From: Hydractinia symbiolongicarpus
Lineage: Eukaryota > Cnidaria > Hydrozoa > Anthoathecata > Hydractiniidae
Length of the DNA stretch: 64,000 bases
NCBI RefSeq assembly: GCF_029227915.1
Contig: NC_079880.1
Coordinates: forward strand, 16,758,001-16,822,000
Reading direction: 5' to 3'
This document shows, in pieces, positions 10,505-20,571 of the stretch (the stretch's first letter is position 1; every line of letters begins with the position of its first letter). Both the position numbers and the translations under genes were made by a program. A model generated the notes under the pieces. The model did no database searches, was not told the origin of the DNA, and saw only the letters and a program-made list of their open reading frames with translations.

Positions 10505-10508
10505 TTGT
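10505..10508. other. TTGT filler at the duplication junction
   Basis: Four bases, TTGT, lie between the end of copy 1 (AAGTC at 10500-10504) and the start of copy 2 (GGCTTG at 10509). They are not present at either outer breakpoint (5228 side GAGC|GGCTTG, 15785 side AAGTC|GTTTAT). Short insertions of this kind are typical of end-joining. Confidence 0.85.
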
Positions 10509-10696
10509 GGCTTGTAATTTCTCCACCGCTAAATCATGCCGCTTCCTTTCCGCATCCCCGTGGTTACTTAATTTTGAGAAGAGACAGTTACTACCTGAAA
10601 ACGCGGGCGCGTTAATCAGCGCCCCACCAGTCATAATCGCGATGCTTGCCATTTATTTTGTAGACCCAAGGCCTACAAAAGCAATTCTTAATGCTC

Positions 10697-11971
10697 TTAA
10701 TATTCTACTGAATGAAAACGACCATCGAGGATATTCAATTGCGCGTCCATCAAGAGATACACATAGCATCTAATATCACCTGTACCGTCGGCTTTTTTCG
10801 TGATGTGGAGGGTTATGCCGTCACTGAGCCTTTCTAGGGGGCGCCCACTTCCATGCAGAGTGTGATCAGGACTGCTACGAAAGTCAATGAACAAAGCGTA
10901 CCTCTCAGTGAAAAACTGTCCAATGGTTACTATGGAATCGTGGGATCGCATGATTTCAGCGACTTGTTCCATATGATCCTTAGGCACCATGGCATGTGAA
11001 TAGAGCTGATTGGGCTCACCCTCTATGACGATACTTACCGACGATATGCCAGGATTATAGAATTTTTCATTGTTACCAGCATATGCCTTAACCACTGCAG
11101 GGTCCTGGAGTAATAGGAGGACTCCCTTTAAGCTCTTGGCTGGAGTGTCAATTTGCAAGTTGTAACTCGTGTCAGCCTTTTTCATCGTTATAACTTTCGA
11201 TCTCAGGACTCTCTCGCATGATAGAGCTAGCCTCAAGTATCTTGACATCATGGCACCTGCCAATTCTTCGTTTGTCACTTTATCAAACTCTAAGCAGATA
11301 TTGCTGATCTTGTAGGAGGAATCCGCGGCCTTTGCCGTTGTGCTTCCAGATGGCGGGGTACCAGAGTCCTTTATCACGTCAACGTACGGTGCAAAATGGA
11401 TGACAAAATGGAGGCGATCATGAAATGCCGCCTGGTAAAAGGGGAGCTGCCTCGTCAATTCAAAAAGCCTCCCAAGGGGAATGGCGAAAGTATTACCATA
11501 CGCTGCTACTATCGCTTTTTCTTCGTCATTTCCTACATGGTCGCTGGCTTTGAATTGCAGAGCTCTGATAGTACCATCATTAGGATTTATTCACTCCAGG
11601 GTCAGTGTGTTGTCGCGCTCAAATTTTGGCAGCCACAAATCCCTATACGTCATCAGTATGTTAAAATCTTGTATGTTTTGTATTTCGTTAGCATTCAGCG
11701 TAATCCGTAAGCCCCGTACCAGAGCTTTGCCGATATTGCTGACAATGGTTCGTTTGTCATTAGTTCCATTTAGCTCCAGGTCGAACAGCAACTTGATTGA
11801 GCCGGGGAAAATCACGTCGTTTTGACCAAGGTTGGGTCTCTCTACATAGAGATCTTCATTTGGACCTATGGTGCTTGGTATATGCGATACTTTCACCCTT
11901 TGTTTTTTTCCCTTCATGCCATACATGACTTTCAATTCCTTATGAGGATCTAATTTACCAAAAACACTCAT
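10697..11971 (-). pseudogene. Polinton major capsid protein, second copy
   Basis: Duplicate of 5416-6690 with the same single in-frame TGA (11593-11591). One base differs (A at 11810), changing a Met to Ile near residue 54. The shared stop shows that the break predates the duplication. Confidence 0.65.
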
Positions 11972-12004
11972 TTATTTATAGCGATGCATGGGTTGAAATA
12001 AACT

Positions 12005-12953
12005 ATGGATAACGAGGGCTGTACAAATGACTTTACGCCGGAACGAGATATAGAAGATGAAACCGAAGAATTTAGTAGTGAGAGTGAGATCCTTCGACCG
12101 AGGATATTCCTGATACAAGCACTACGCCCACAACACCTTCACGAGGTGGCCTCACTGACACCACAACGGCAAGGGAAAGGCTGAAAAGGTCGAAGGTTGA
12201 TAGCCTATACGAAGCTCTTAATGAGGAGCTCGGTCAACCACTCGCGAGACATTATGATGACTTTACAATAGAAGGTAATCAGCTTACCCACGATGCTGTA
12301 GAGCTCACGAAACAAAATGGTGAAATTAGGAAAACTTCATTGGGTTTATTAATTATACTACACCCAACAAAAGCAGTAAAAATATGGCGCAGGGACTACT
12401 TAACGAGATTGTTTACGTTGAAGAGAAGGCTGATGATATCAAAATGTTGCCGCGACTAGAGAATGTTCTAGATGAAACGAAGAGCCTCATGGAGGATACT
12501 TCCTTTACAGAATCATTAGACGAACGTGAAAGAAAGGGGTTTAAGCGCGAGATTCAGACTCTCAGCGGTAAACTGAAGAGGTTAAAGACAAAGAAAGCTA
12601 CACCTGCTGTATCCGAGGAGCAACAAAAAATTTGGGATTAAGTTATACACAATCAGCTGAAGGCGATTAAGGAGACCCTCATGAAGATCGCTGAGGACGA
12701 CACATCGCTAAGGAAGAAGCTGACAATTCTATTTAAGGAGATAACTATCGCGAGCATCGTTTCTGCTGTTGGATTGCTGGTCTCTACTATCGTCCTTTCA
12801 CTAACAGGAGGTGGTGGGGCAGCAGGTGCAGCAGGAGGAAGTAGTGCTGCAGGGAAAGGGTTTGTTTAAAAACAATTAGACAGATTGGGAAAATTCCTCA
12901 AATATTTGGCAGGGAAGTTGGCCGTAGTTTCAAAAATAGCCAATAGTCTCTGA
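12005..12953 (+). pseudogene. Polinton coiled-coil/membrane protein, second copy
   Basis: Duplicate of 6724-7672. The same fragments remain open: the coiled-coil part at 12384-12641 and the membrane-segment plus Gly/Ala-rich part at 12681-12869. I saw no difference from the first copy, including its frameshifts. Confidence 0.5.
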
Positions 12954-13792
12954 AAGATATGGGACCTAAAAATTTTACATGCAGGTGTCTAATAGATAAA
13001 TATTGAAACTCAGTAAGTTTTGTAGCCATGCAACATAGCGTTAAAGAGAAAGCACATAATCATAGTTTCTAAATATTTTTTTTCAATATAGACGAGTTAT
13101 TGGTAACCTGTATATATACTTACACAACAGGCTAACCTGAAGACCAGAATATGTAGGACAAGCAAATACGTGGATTTCAACAGGATAACTAGTATTTTAT
13201 AACCGTTTTTAAGGGTATAACTTATTTGGAGGTGGGAGGTAAGATTTAAGTGCAAGTTCCATTCTACTTTTCAACTTCATTTTTTTATGTTTACTTATTT
13301 TGCCTATGTGATGCGTATGGATGGCGATACTAAAAATCACAACATTTACGTCACCCCACAACTCATCTCGTGTCTGCCAGTTTTGATAGAATACCATGAG
13401 GATTTGGTATCCTATTTAATCAAGTGCAGCGATTTAGGAATATAAAATAGCCGCATAAATATTTAGCTGTAAAGAAATTATGCACGCAATGAATCACTTT
13501 TTCTTATTTTTCAGGTTCGTCAACCATCACTCGACAGAGTATAAAAAAGAAGAAACTCGACAGAGTATAAAAGCTATATATTCAGACAATCAGATATTCA
13601 GACAATCAGATATTCAGACTACTGGACTTTAAATTGAATTAAATTGAATTAAATTGAATTAAATTGAATTAAACTGAGCTTATTTGGTAAACATATTGGT
13701 TACTTATTGGTGAACCTATTGGTTACTTATTGGTGAACCTATTGGTTACTTATTGGTGAACTTACTGAATATATAAAGCCAGCCGCAAAACT

Positions 13793-14407
13793 ATGTGTTT
13801 TTTAAATAATATGACGGAGGTTTCTCTAGTTTTTAAAGGTTGTTTTTCTTGGTCTCACGTCAACACTGCTATGGTGAACCCCGCGTATAGAAACTGCGGC
13901 GGTAAGGTTCTTTTATTGCCCGGTGATGTTGAAACTAATCCTGGGCCTTACTCTGTTTTAAAGTCGGTAGAAGGATCTTTTCATCAAGGAGATGTCAGGC
14001 TCGGAACTTTTATTGGCACACAATGTATGTGTAATTCCCTGTTTGCGATCGCTTGGTCGGTTATTAAAAAGGTTTCTTTTTGGAACCCAGGTGATCTTGA
14101 TCATATCCTCTGCGAAGGAACAAAGTTGTACACGAGCCTAGGTTACACAAACCAGTACTTGGGTGCAAGTGACCTCCCAAATAGTTTGACTGTTGAAAAC
14201 GAGGTGATACAAATACAAAGTTTAGAAAATATTTCTCATATTGTTACAGATAATAGCACTATCTTGCGTACATTTCATAATTCATCACAATCCGATAAAG
14301 GACAAGGGATGTTGGGCATTATAAGCGGCGTTAGTTTTGCTATAATTTGGGGGCACCCACAAATTTATTTATTTGATCCTCATAGCCGAAATAGTTATGC
14401 ACAATAA
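13793..14407 (+). CDS. Helentron 2A peptide plus cysteine protease, second copy
   Basis: Identical in protein sequence to 8512-9126. This copy is the one linked downstream to Rep, helicase and endonuclease sequences. The 2A motif lies at about 13910-13948 and the putative nucleophile Cys in GTQC near residue 77. It has the same degraded continuation as copy 1, so only the front domain is intact. Confidence 0.65.
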   Translation: MCFLNNMTEVSLVFKGCFSWSHVNTAMVNPAYRNCGGKVLLLPGDVETNPGPYSVLKSVEGSFHQGDVRLGTFIGTQCMCNSLFAIAWSVIKKVSFWNPGDLDHILCEGTKLYTSLGYTNQYLGASDLPNSLTVENEVIQIQSLENISHIVTDNSTILRTFHNSSQSDKGQGMLGIISGVSFAIIWGHPQIYLFDPHSRNSYAQ

Positions 14408-14559
14408 CATAATGTGGTACATCAGTCCTTTTAAACTTTGATTCATTACAACAAGTTGAAAACTACATACGCGAAATATATGTGTCCCCTGGTCAAGGAA
14501 GGTGTCTCGAGACTTAATATTTCAAAATACTAACAACTGAACAGATAACAGATAACATT

Positions 14560-15770
14560 ATGCTTTCCATTCGTAAAAAGAGAAAACTAGATCAGAACAA
14601 AAAGTACCGTAAATCCGAGAAAGGCCGAGTAAAGCAAAAAGAGTCAACAAACACTTATAGAAAAACAGAACGTGGCCAAGCTAAGGTAAAAGAATCAATA
14701 GGCAAATATCAGAAAACGGGACAGAGCAAAGCTAAGGTAAAATAGTCAACAAACACTTATAGAAAACAGAATATGGCCAAGCTAAGCTTAAAGAGTGGAT
14801 AGGCAAATATAAAAAAACGGAACAGGGCTAAGCGAGGCAAAGAGAGGCCATAACTAGATGTCGTGAAACTGAGCAAGGCCAACAAACGCAAAGAACTGCA
14901 AAGAAACGACGAAACAACTAAACGTACACGTGTTAACATTTTGCCCGATTCTAATGCAAAAATAAACCAATTTAAAAATGCATTGAGAATGGACCATTTT
15001 ATATTTGTGTCATACGTAATCGTTCTTTGTATAAACGTTCAATAAAATTGTTTCGCCATGTCAATTATGCTGTCATTTCAGAAAAACATTTTCGTTTCAG
15101 AATACAAAGTTTTGATGGCAAAGAATATATATGTACAACATGCCATTTAAAACTTACGAAAGGAAAAATTCCTTCCCAAGCTGTATCTAATAATCTTCAA
15201 ATGTTTGATCTCCCAGAATCAATGAGCACATTACGACGACTGGAAAAAATCGTTATATCCAAAAGAATTTTATTTAAACGAATTGCAATAATGCCTAAGG
15301 GTCAGTGTCCTAAAATAAAAGGGGCAATCTGTAATGTTCCAATAAAAGCTGATGAAATAAGCAATGTCTTACCAAGAGAAATGGATAATAATGGTGTAGT
15401 GCAAGTTGCGTTAAAGAAGAAACTCAATTTCAAATCTAACATTTACTTAGAGTCTGTAAGGCCAGATGTTATTCGAGAAGTCCTTTATTATCTAAAACTA
15501 GTTAACCCTCTTTATGCAAACATTGAAATTAATCTCACAAACATACCACCTTCTTGGATTAATTTAACATCTGAACATGAAACTAGAGAAAGTGAAAATA
15601 AAATGAACATTGACTTTGCAATAGAATCGACACCAAGTATTAATACCAGTGACGTAAAAAACAAGAATGAGGATTACTCGGACGATAGCGAAGAAGAGAA
15701 TGAAAATCCGTTAAACGAACATCGCTTGCCTTGCCGGTCTTACAGCAGGAATGATGTCTTTAAATCTTAA
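14560..15770 (+). pseudogene. Helentron basic repeats and DUF6570-like region, second copy
   Basis: Duplicate of 9279-10489: basic repeat frame (14560-14745), short frame (14863-15045), then the DUF6570-like frame (15027-15770) with ICTTCHLKL and LEKIVISKR. It is followed without a gap by Helitron_like_N sequence in a new frame, so the domain order of an ancestral RepHel protein is preserved although several frame breaks separate the pieces. Confidence 0.6.
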
Positions 15771-16972
15771 AGAAAGAGTTAAGTCGTTTATAGCCAGTGA
15801 CGACGCTTTCACGTTTATGAACACGTTGAAAGGAACTCCTGCATATTGGAAGCGTTTTCTTTTTGAAGTTTTGGCTATGGTAAAACAGCTAGGACGTTTT
15901 TATGACTTTGTCTTGTGCAGATTTAAGATGGAATGAACTGGTTAAAATCATCACTAAATTACAAGGAAATGACATATCCGAAGAAGAAATCGACAATCTA
16001 AATTACTATCAACGAACCGAGATTGTTAACAGTAACCCGGTTCTTTTAGCAAGACATTTCCAATACCGAGTTAAGACCTTTTTTAATACCATAGTTGTCA
16101 ACGGACCGTTAGGTATAGTAAACCATTAGAGTTGAATTTCAGGTAAGAGGTAGCCTACACATCCACTCTTTATTATGGGTTGTTAATGCACCGATTTTAC
16201 GTAGCGATAATAAGAAAGAATATATTGCCTTTGTGCATAACATAGTTAAATGCCATCTTTCCTAGTAAAGAAAGCATCCCGGTTCTTCACAAACTAGTTT
16301 CGACATATCAAACACATTCTCATTCCAAATCTTGTCGTAAGTATAAAAACAAGAATAGTCGATACTTTTTCGGGAAATTTTTTACAAACCATACAATTGT
16401 CGCTGAGCCTTTGCCTGACAACATCTCTAAGGAAGAAAGGGAAACACAACTAAAGGAAAGGAAGACTCCAGATGAACCTAATTATACCCAACCAGGTACA
16501 ATTGAAGAAATTCTTTAAAGTTTAGCCATTACAAAAGAGCAGTATGAAAACGCACTGAGCATATCCCCTGGTAGTGGATTTCAAATTCACTTTCAAAGGC
16601 TTCCAGATTCCTGTTTTATAAATAATTATTTTATCAAAGGCTTGATGGCATGGGAAGCCAACATAGACATTCAACCTGTTCTTGATTATTATAAAGCGGT
16701 TTCTTACATGTGCGCTTATTTATCTAAAGCTGAAGACGAATCTTCAGAAGCAATGAAAAAAGCCGCATCACAAGCACTAGAAACTGGCGATTCGTTATTT
16801 GTACAAATGAAATCCATTGCAAATGCGTATCGAAATCATCGTGAAATGTCAGTTCATGAAGCAGTTGCTATTATAATGCCAGAAATATGGTTACGAAAGA
16901 CATTTCCTGTTGTAGTTTTTGCAAATAGTAACATTCCTGAGAAGAGATATAGGGTATGTCGTAACGAATAAG
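15751..16972 (+). pseudogene. Helentron Rep (HUH, Y2) domain, broken
   Basis: Rolling-circle replication initiator region, which nicks and joins single-stranded DNA. Frames at 15751-15936 and 15902-16129 hold the Helitron_like_N part (SCADLRWNELV, then ARHFQYRVKTFF). The HUH metal-binding motif is visible as His-Ile-His at 16158-16166 (context RGSLHIHSLLW), in a stretch with stops. The two-tyrosine motif falls in YYKAVSYMCAYLSK at about 16684-16730, inside the frame 16642-16971. Stops and frameshifts lie near 16129, 16260 and 16520 and at 16969, so the protein is not continuous. Confidence 0.8.
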
Positions 16973-16983
16973 AGATTTTAAGT

Positions 16984-19920
16984 TTGCCACCAGACAGTAC
17001 GGATATTTTTAAACGAAATATGTTGGATAGATACACGGATAGACCAAATCCAGAATTTAAAAGAAGGAGATACCCTATGTTGGAACAAATGTGTTATGCT
17101 GAATTCTCGTCAAGCTACTCTTTGAAAATAAAACCGAAACCAGAAGATGAAAATGACAGCCAACCAGAAGTACTTGAAGAAATAATAGCTGATACTCACA
17201 TGGAATTTCCTTATCCGAAAACTCTACCTCTGATGTCCTCAAAAGAAATTTTGTCTTTACGAAAAAAAAAGTGTGTTCTAAGGTACCCTGTGCCTAGTCG
17301 ACAGAAAAATCCAGAAGGGTATGCATACCATTTTCTCTTTATGTTTTATCCTTTTCGCCAGGAAGCAGAATTGCTAAGCAAATACTCGAGTACTTATTCA
17401 GAGAAATTATTGGAAAACGGTGTATTAGAAATTATAGATACAAATAAAAGAATATGCGAACCATTCGGTGAACTTGATGAAGAAACAACGATAAATTTTC
17501 ACACGAATGTAAATAATCTTGATTCCTTCGCTGAGCAAGAGAATGACGATGTTTATGATGAGATGAGCAATATTAATTACCATAGCAATGACAAAGTTCC
17601 AAATGAAACCGAAAACGTCACAGTTATTGAGAACAATTTTTCATCGGTTAGTAATTCTGGAATTTCTGATGACGAACTCCATAAAAAAATTCGAGCATTA
17701 TACGAAACCCACAGGGAAGTTTTTGAAGTCGTGAATGATTGGGTTAGAAGGTACACAAAAAGCTTGGCATGTAACGCACACCATAAAATTGAGCCAAATC
17801 ACATCTTTCTAACAGGAAGTGCAGGCTGTGGAAAGTCACACTTGATTAAAGCAATTTCTGACATGGTAAATAAAGCACTTTCTTATCGTACAGGGAACTT
17901 AGAAAATGATAAAATTCTTATTCTGGCGCCAACTGGTGTTGCTGCTATCAATGTAGAGGGAAATACAATATATTCAGCCCTAGGTAAACCAGTTGATAGA
18001 AGTTTTACTAAAAACATTTCTAAGTTGAGTGATAAAAAGAGATGCATGCTGCGAAATAAGCTTTCAGAGCTAAGCATTATCGTAATAGACGAAATCTCAA
18101 TGGTCTCAAACAAGCTGCTGTTGCACATTCACCAACGGCTAACTGAAATATTTGGATGCGCAGATGACATTCCATTTGCAGGAATATCTGTTATAGCATG
18201 TGGGGATTTCTACCAACTTCCACCAATTTAAGCAAGACCAATTTATGCAGACTACAAAGATGTACTGTTAAATCTTTCGCCTTGCTGGAAATATTTTAAG
18301 ATTGCTAAACTGACAGAAGTTATGAGGCAGCGTGGTGATCAATGTTTGATTGAATTATTAAACAATATCAGAGCGGGAAACTTAGAAATGCAACACGAAG
18401 ATTTACTAAAATCTAAATTTATTTTCCAAAATGACCCAAACTACCCCAAAGATGCGATTTATATCTTTGCAGAAAACAAACCTGCCTCTGAACACAACAA
18501 AAATATGCTAAACAGTATATTATCGGATGAAATAAATATCTACGCCATTGACAAAATCCCAGAAAATATTCCTGTGTCAATGGTGCAAAAACTCCATAGC
18601 CGCACTCAAATGGAGACAGGTGGACTAGCTCAAAAACCTCTTCTAAAACTAAACGCGAAAGTCATGTTGACATTAAATATCGACATATCAGATAAACTTA
18701 TTAATGGACAGATTGGGACTGTTCATCGTATAAAAACCGATGGATTAGGAAAAGTAACAAAAATATATTTGAGAATGGAAGACAAAAGTACAGGAGTTAA
18801 CCCTATTCGGTCCGGGGTTTTTCGAACATACTATGACCGGGGGGGGCGGGGGCGGATTCCGCCCCCCCCCTCAATAACTTTTCATAGGGTTGATCATATT
18901 GAATCAAACTTGGCACACTTATAGTACGTCATAAAAGGAACAAAATGGCGCCAAAAAAAATTTGCTTGCGTCAGCACATTTTCTGTGACGTCATCAAAAG
19001 CTTGAAAATTTTTAAAAATGCCACTATCTGCTTAAAATATAATTACTTTTGTTCTAGAGCGAATTTTTACATTCTGTTTGAAGTTTCTGAAAGCTAAATA
19101 AAAGTTATTTAACATATCTTCCGGTTTTTACATGGATCGGATAAAAAATTGCCAAAAATTGCCCGTATATCCGTTTTTTTCCGATTTTCGGGTAAAATCC
19201 GACAAAATCGGGAAATCGGATCAGTCACGTGTTCAAATTATTCAAAATGATTCTTCTTAATGAAACAAAATTGTGTTGCAAGTTTCAAGTTCTAAGGATA
19301 ATCCTAACAGGAGTTATTATATTTTCTCCATTATAAGGATTTCATAGAGATTTTTAGGGGTAGTTTCGAGTAATGGCCAATATCAAAGCCTCTGAAAGGT
19401 ATGGGACCTAAAAAATTTACATGCAGGTGTCTAATAGATAAATGTTAAAACTCAGTAAGTATCATAGCCATATAACAAAGCAATCAGGAGTTATTAAAGA
19501 AAAACCGTCAGGGGGGGGCGGAATCCGCCCCCCCCCCCGGACCGAATAGGGTTAAAGCTATGAGAACAGATCCATATGCTATGCAAGAAAATGTTATTAA
19601 TAATGTTAAACAGGATAGAAAAGGAAATCAAATTTAATAAACAGAGTCTAACTTCACCTACTATGAAGCGAATGCAATTCCGACTAATGCTGTCATGGGC
19701 CTGTACTATTCACAAGGTTCAAGGAAAAACGTTTGATAAAATTGTTGTTTGTTTTGATTTAATAAAGCAACGAGCCTTTCAATCAGGACAAATCTATGTT
19801 GCATTAAGTCGAGTCACAAGCTTAGAGGGTTTATACCTAACGGGAACATATTCCAGATCAGCTATTGAATCAGACACACGAGCAACCGAGCAATACAATT
19901 ATATGCGAAAACACACAAAA
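16984..19920 (+). pseudogene. Helentron PIF1-like helicase, split by a MITE
   Basis: Superfamily 1B helicase fused to Rep in Helitrons, which unwinds the donor strand. The first frame (16984-18231, 415 residues) has Walker A GSAGCGKSHLI near residue 277, Walker B IVIDEISMVS near 366, and ends at a TAA after CGDFYQLPPI. The domain continues at 18322-18800 until the MITE insertion. After the MITE it resumes at 19556 and ends with the conserved block SWACTIHKVQGKTFDKIVV (about 19693-19750) and YVALSRVTSLEGLYLTG. The reading frame on both sides of the MITE is the same once the MITE and one TTAA are ignored. Defects are the stop at 18229 and the MITE. Confidence 0.85.
18801..19551. mobile_element. 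751-bp MITE with TTAA target duplication
   Basis: Terminal inverted repeats begin CCCTATTCGGTCCGGGG and are flanked by TTAA at 18797-18800 and 19552-19555. Next to each end is a G-run/C-run block that is itself palindromic (about 18840-18870 and 19511-19540, GGCGGA/TCCGCC cores). No coding capacity. TTAA duplication and CCC...GGG ends fit a piggyBac-derived MITE; Kolobok is the alternative TTAA family. It interrupts the helicase gene. Confidence 0.85.
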
Positions 19921-19939
19921 TTGACATCAAAAGATACTG

Positions 19940-20571
19940 GCGTAATTAGTGAAAATTCTATAATAGTAACTTTGCTTAATACAAGATCCTACAACAAACA
20001 TAAAAATGATATTAAGTCTGATCGCGTTCTTATGGAAAGTGATTTATTATGTCTAACAGAAACTCAGATATCATTTAATTCATACTGCGACACAAAACTA
20101 GATTACTTTACTTAAATTCTAAACAACAATGTGGATAGGTTTTCTAGTCTTTTAGTTGGTCATAATGAAACTATAGAATTGTTTGATATTGTGAAAATTC
20201 CAGGTGCAATATTTTTTAAAATGACGAAGAAAACGTTTCAAAAGAATGCTGTTAGTTTTCTACTTCTATATCGTTAAAATTCTCTTAATCGAGAGGAGTC
20301 ATTATACCTTATTCAACATTTTTTGGGAAACGAAATCGCTGATGTTATAGTTGGAGATTTTAATGTAAATGCATTTAGTGATGAAAACTATTTCCTTGAT
20401 TTTCTCACTGAATATAAACAAGTTAATATAAACAACTCATATATCTGGTTCACTTATTGACCACATCTATCTCTATGAGAATGTTCTCAACACCTTTGAA
20501 GTCGATACACTCGTCAAAACTGTATATTTCAGTGATCATGACGCAGTCAGGCTTAAACTTTCTCTAACATG
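19940..20571 (+). pseudogene. Helentron AP-type endonuclease domain, broken
   Basis: Continuing from the helicase frame (open to the TAA at 20113), the sequence encodes an endonuclease/exonuclease/phosphatase fold like those of LINEs and Helentrons. LLCLTETQ near 20050 matches the Glu motif, VGDFNVNAF near 20352 the Asp/Asn motif, and SDHDAVRLKL near 20530-20560 the terminal Ser-Asp-His motif. Stops at 20113, near 20277 and near 20458 break it. A C-terminal endonuclease distinguishes Helentron/Helitron2 from canonical Helitrons. Confidence 0.75.

Larger units (their letters stand above)
10509..15785. repeat. tandem duplication, copy 2 (5,277 bp)
   Basis: Near-identical copy of 5228-10504. 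It contains the N-terminal part of the membrane gene (10509-10652, minus), the capsid remnant (10697-11971, minus, same in-frame stop), the coiled-coil gene remnant (12005-12953), the MITE fragment (12921-13047), the Helentron leader (13048-13792), the 2A/protease frame (13793-14407), the basic repeats (14560-14862) and the DUF6570-like region (14863-15770). Unlike copy 1, it continues into the Rep and helicase genes. Confidence 0.95.

Noticed and set aside
5228-15785. Two independent Polinton/Helentron insertions
   Set aside because: Both copies share the same defects and the same internal junction, and are directly joined. One tandem duplication explains all of this.
18801-19551. An intron in the helicase gene
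   Set aside because: There are no GT-AG borders; instead there are inverted termini and TTAA duplications.
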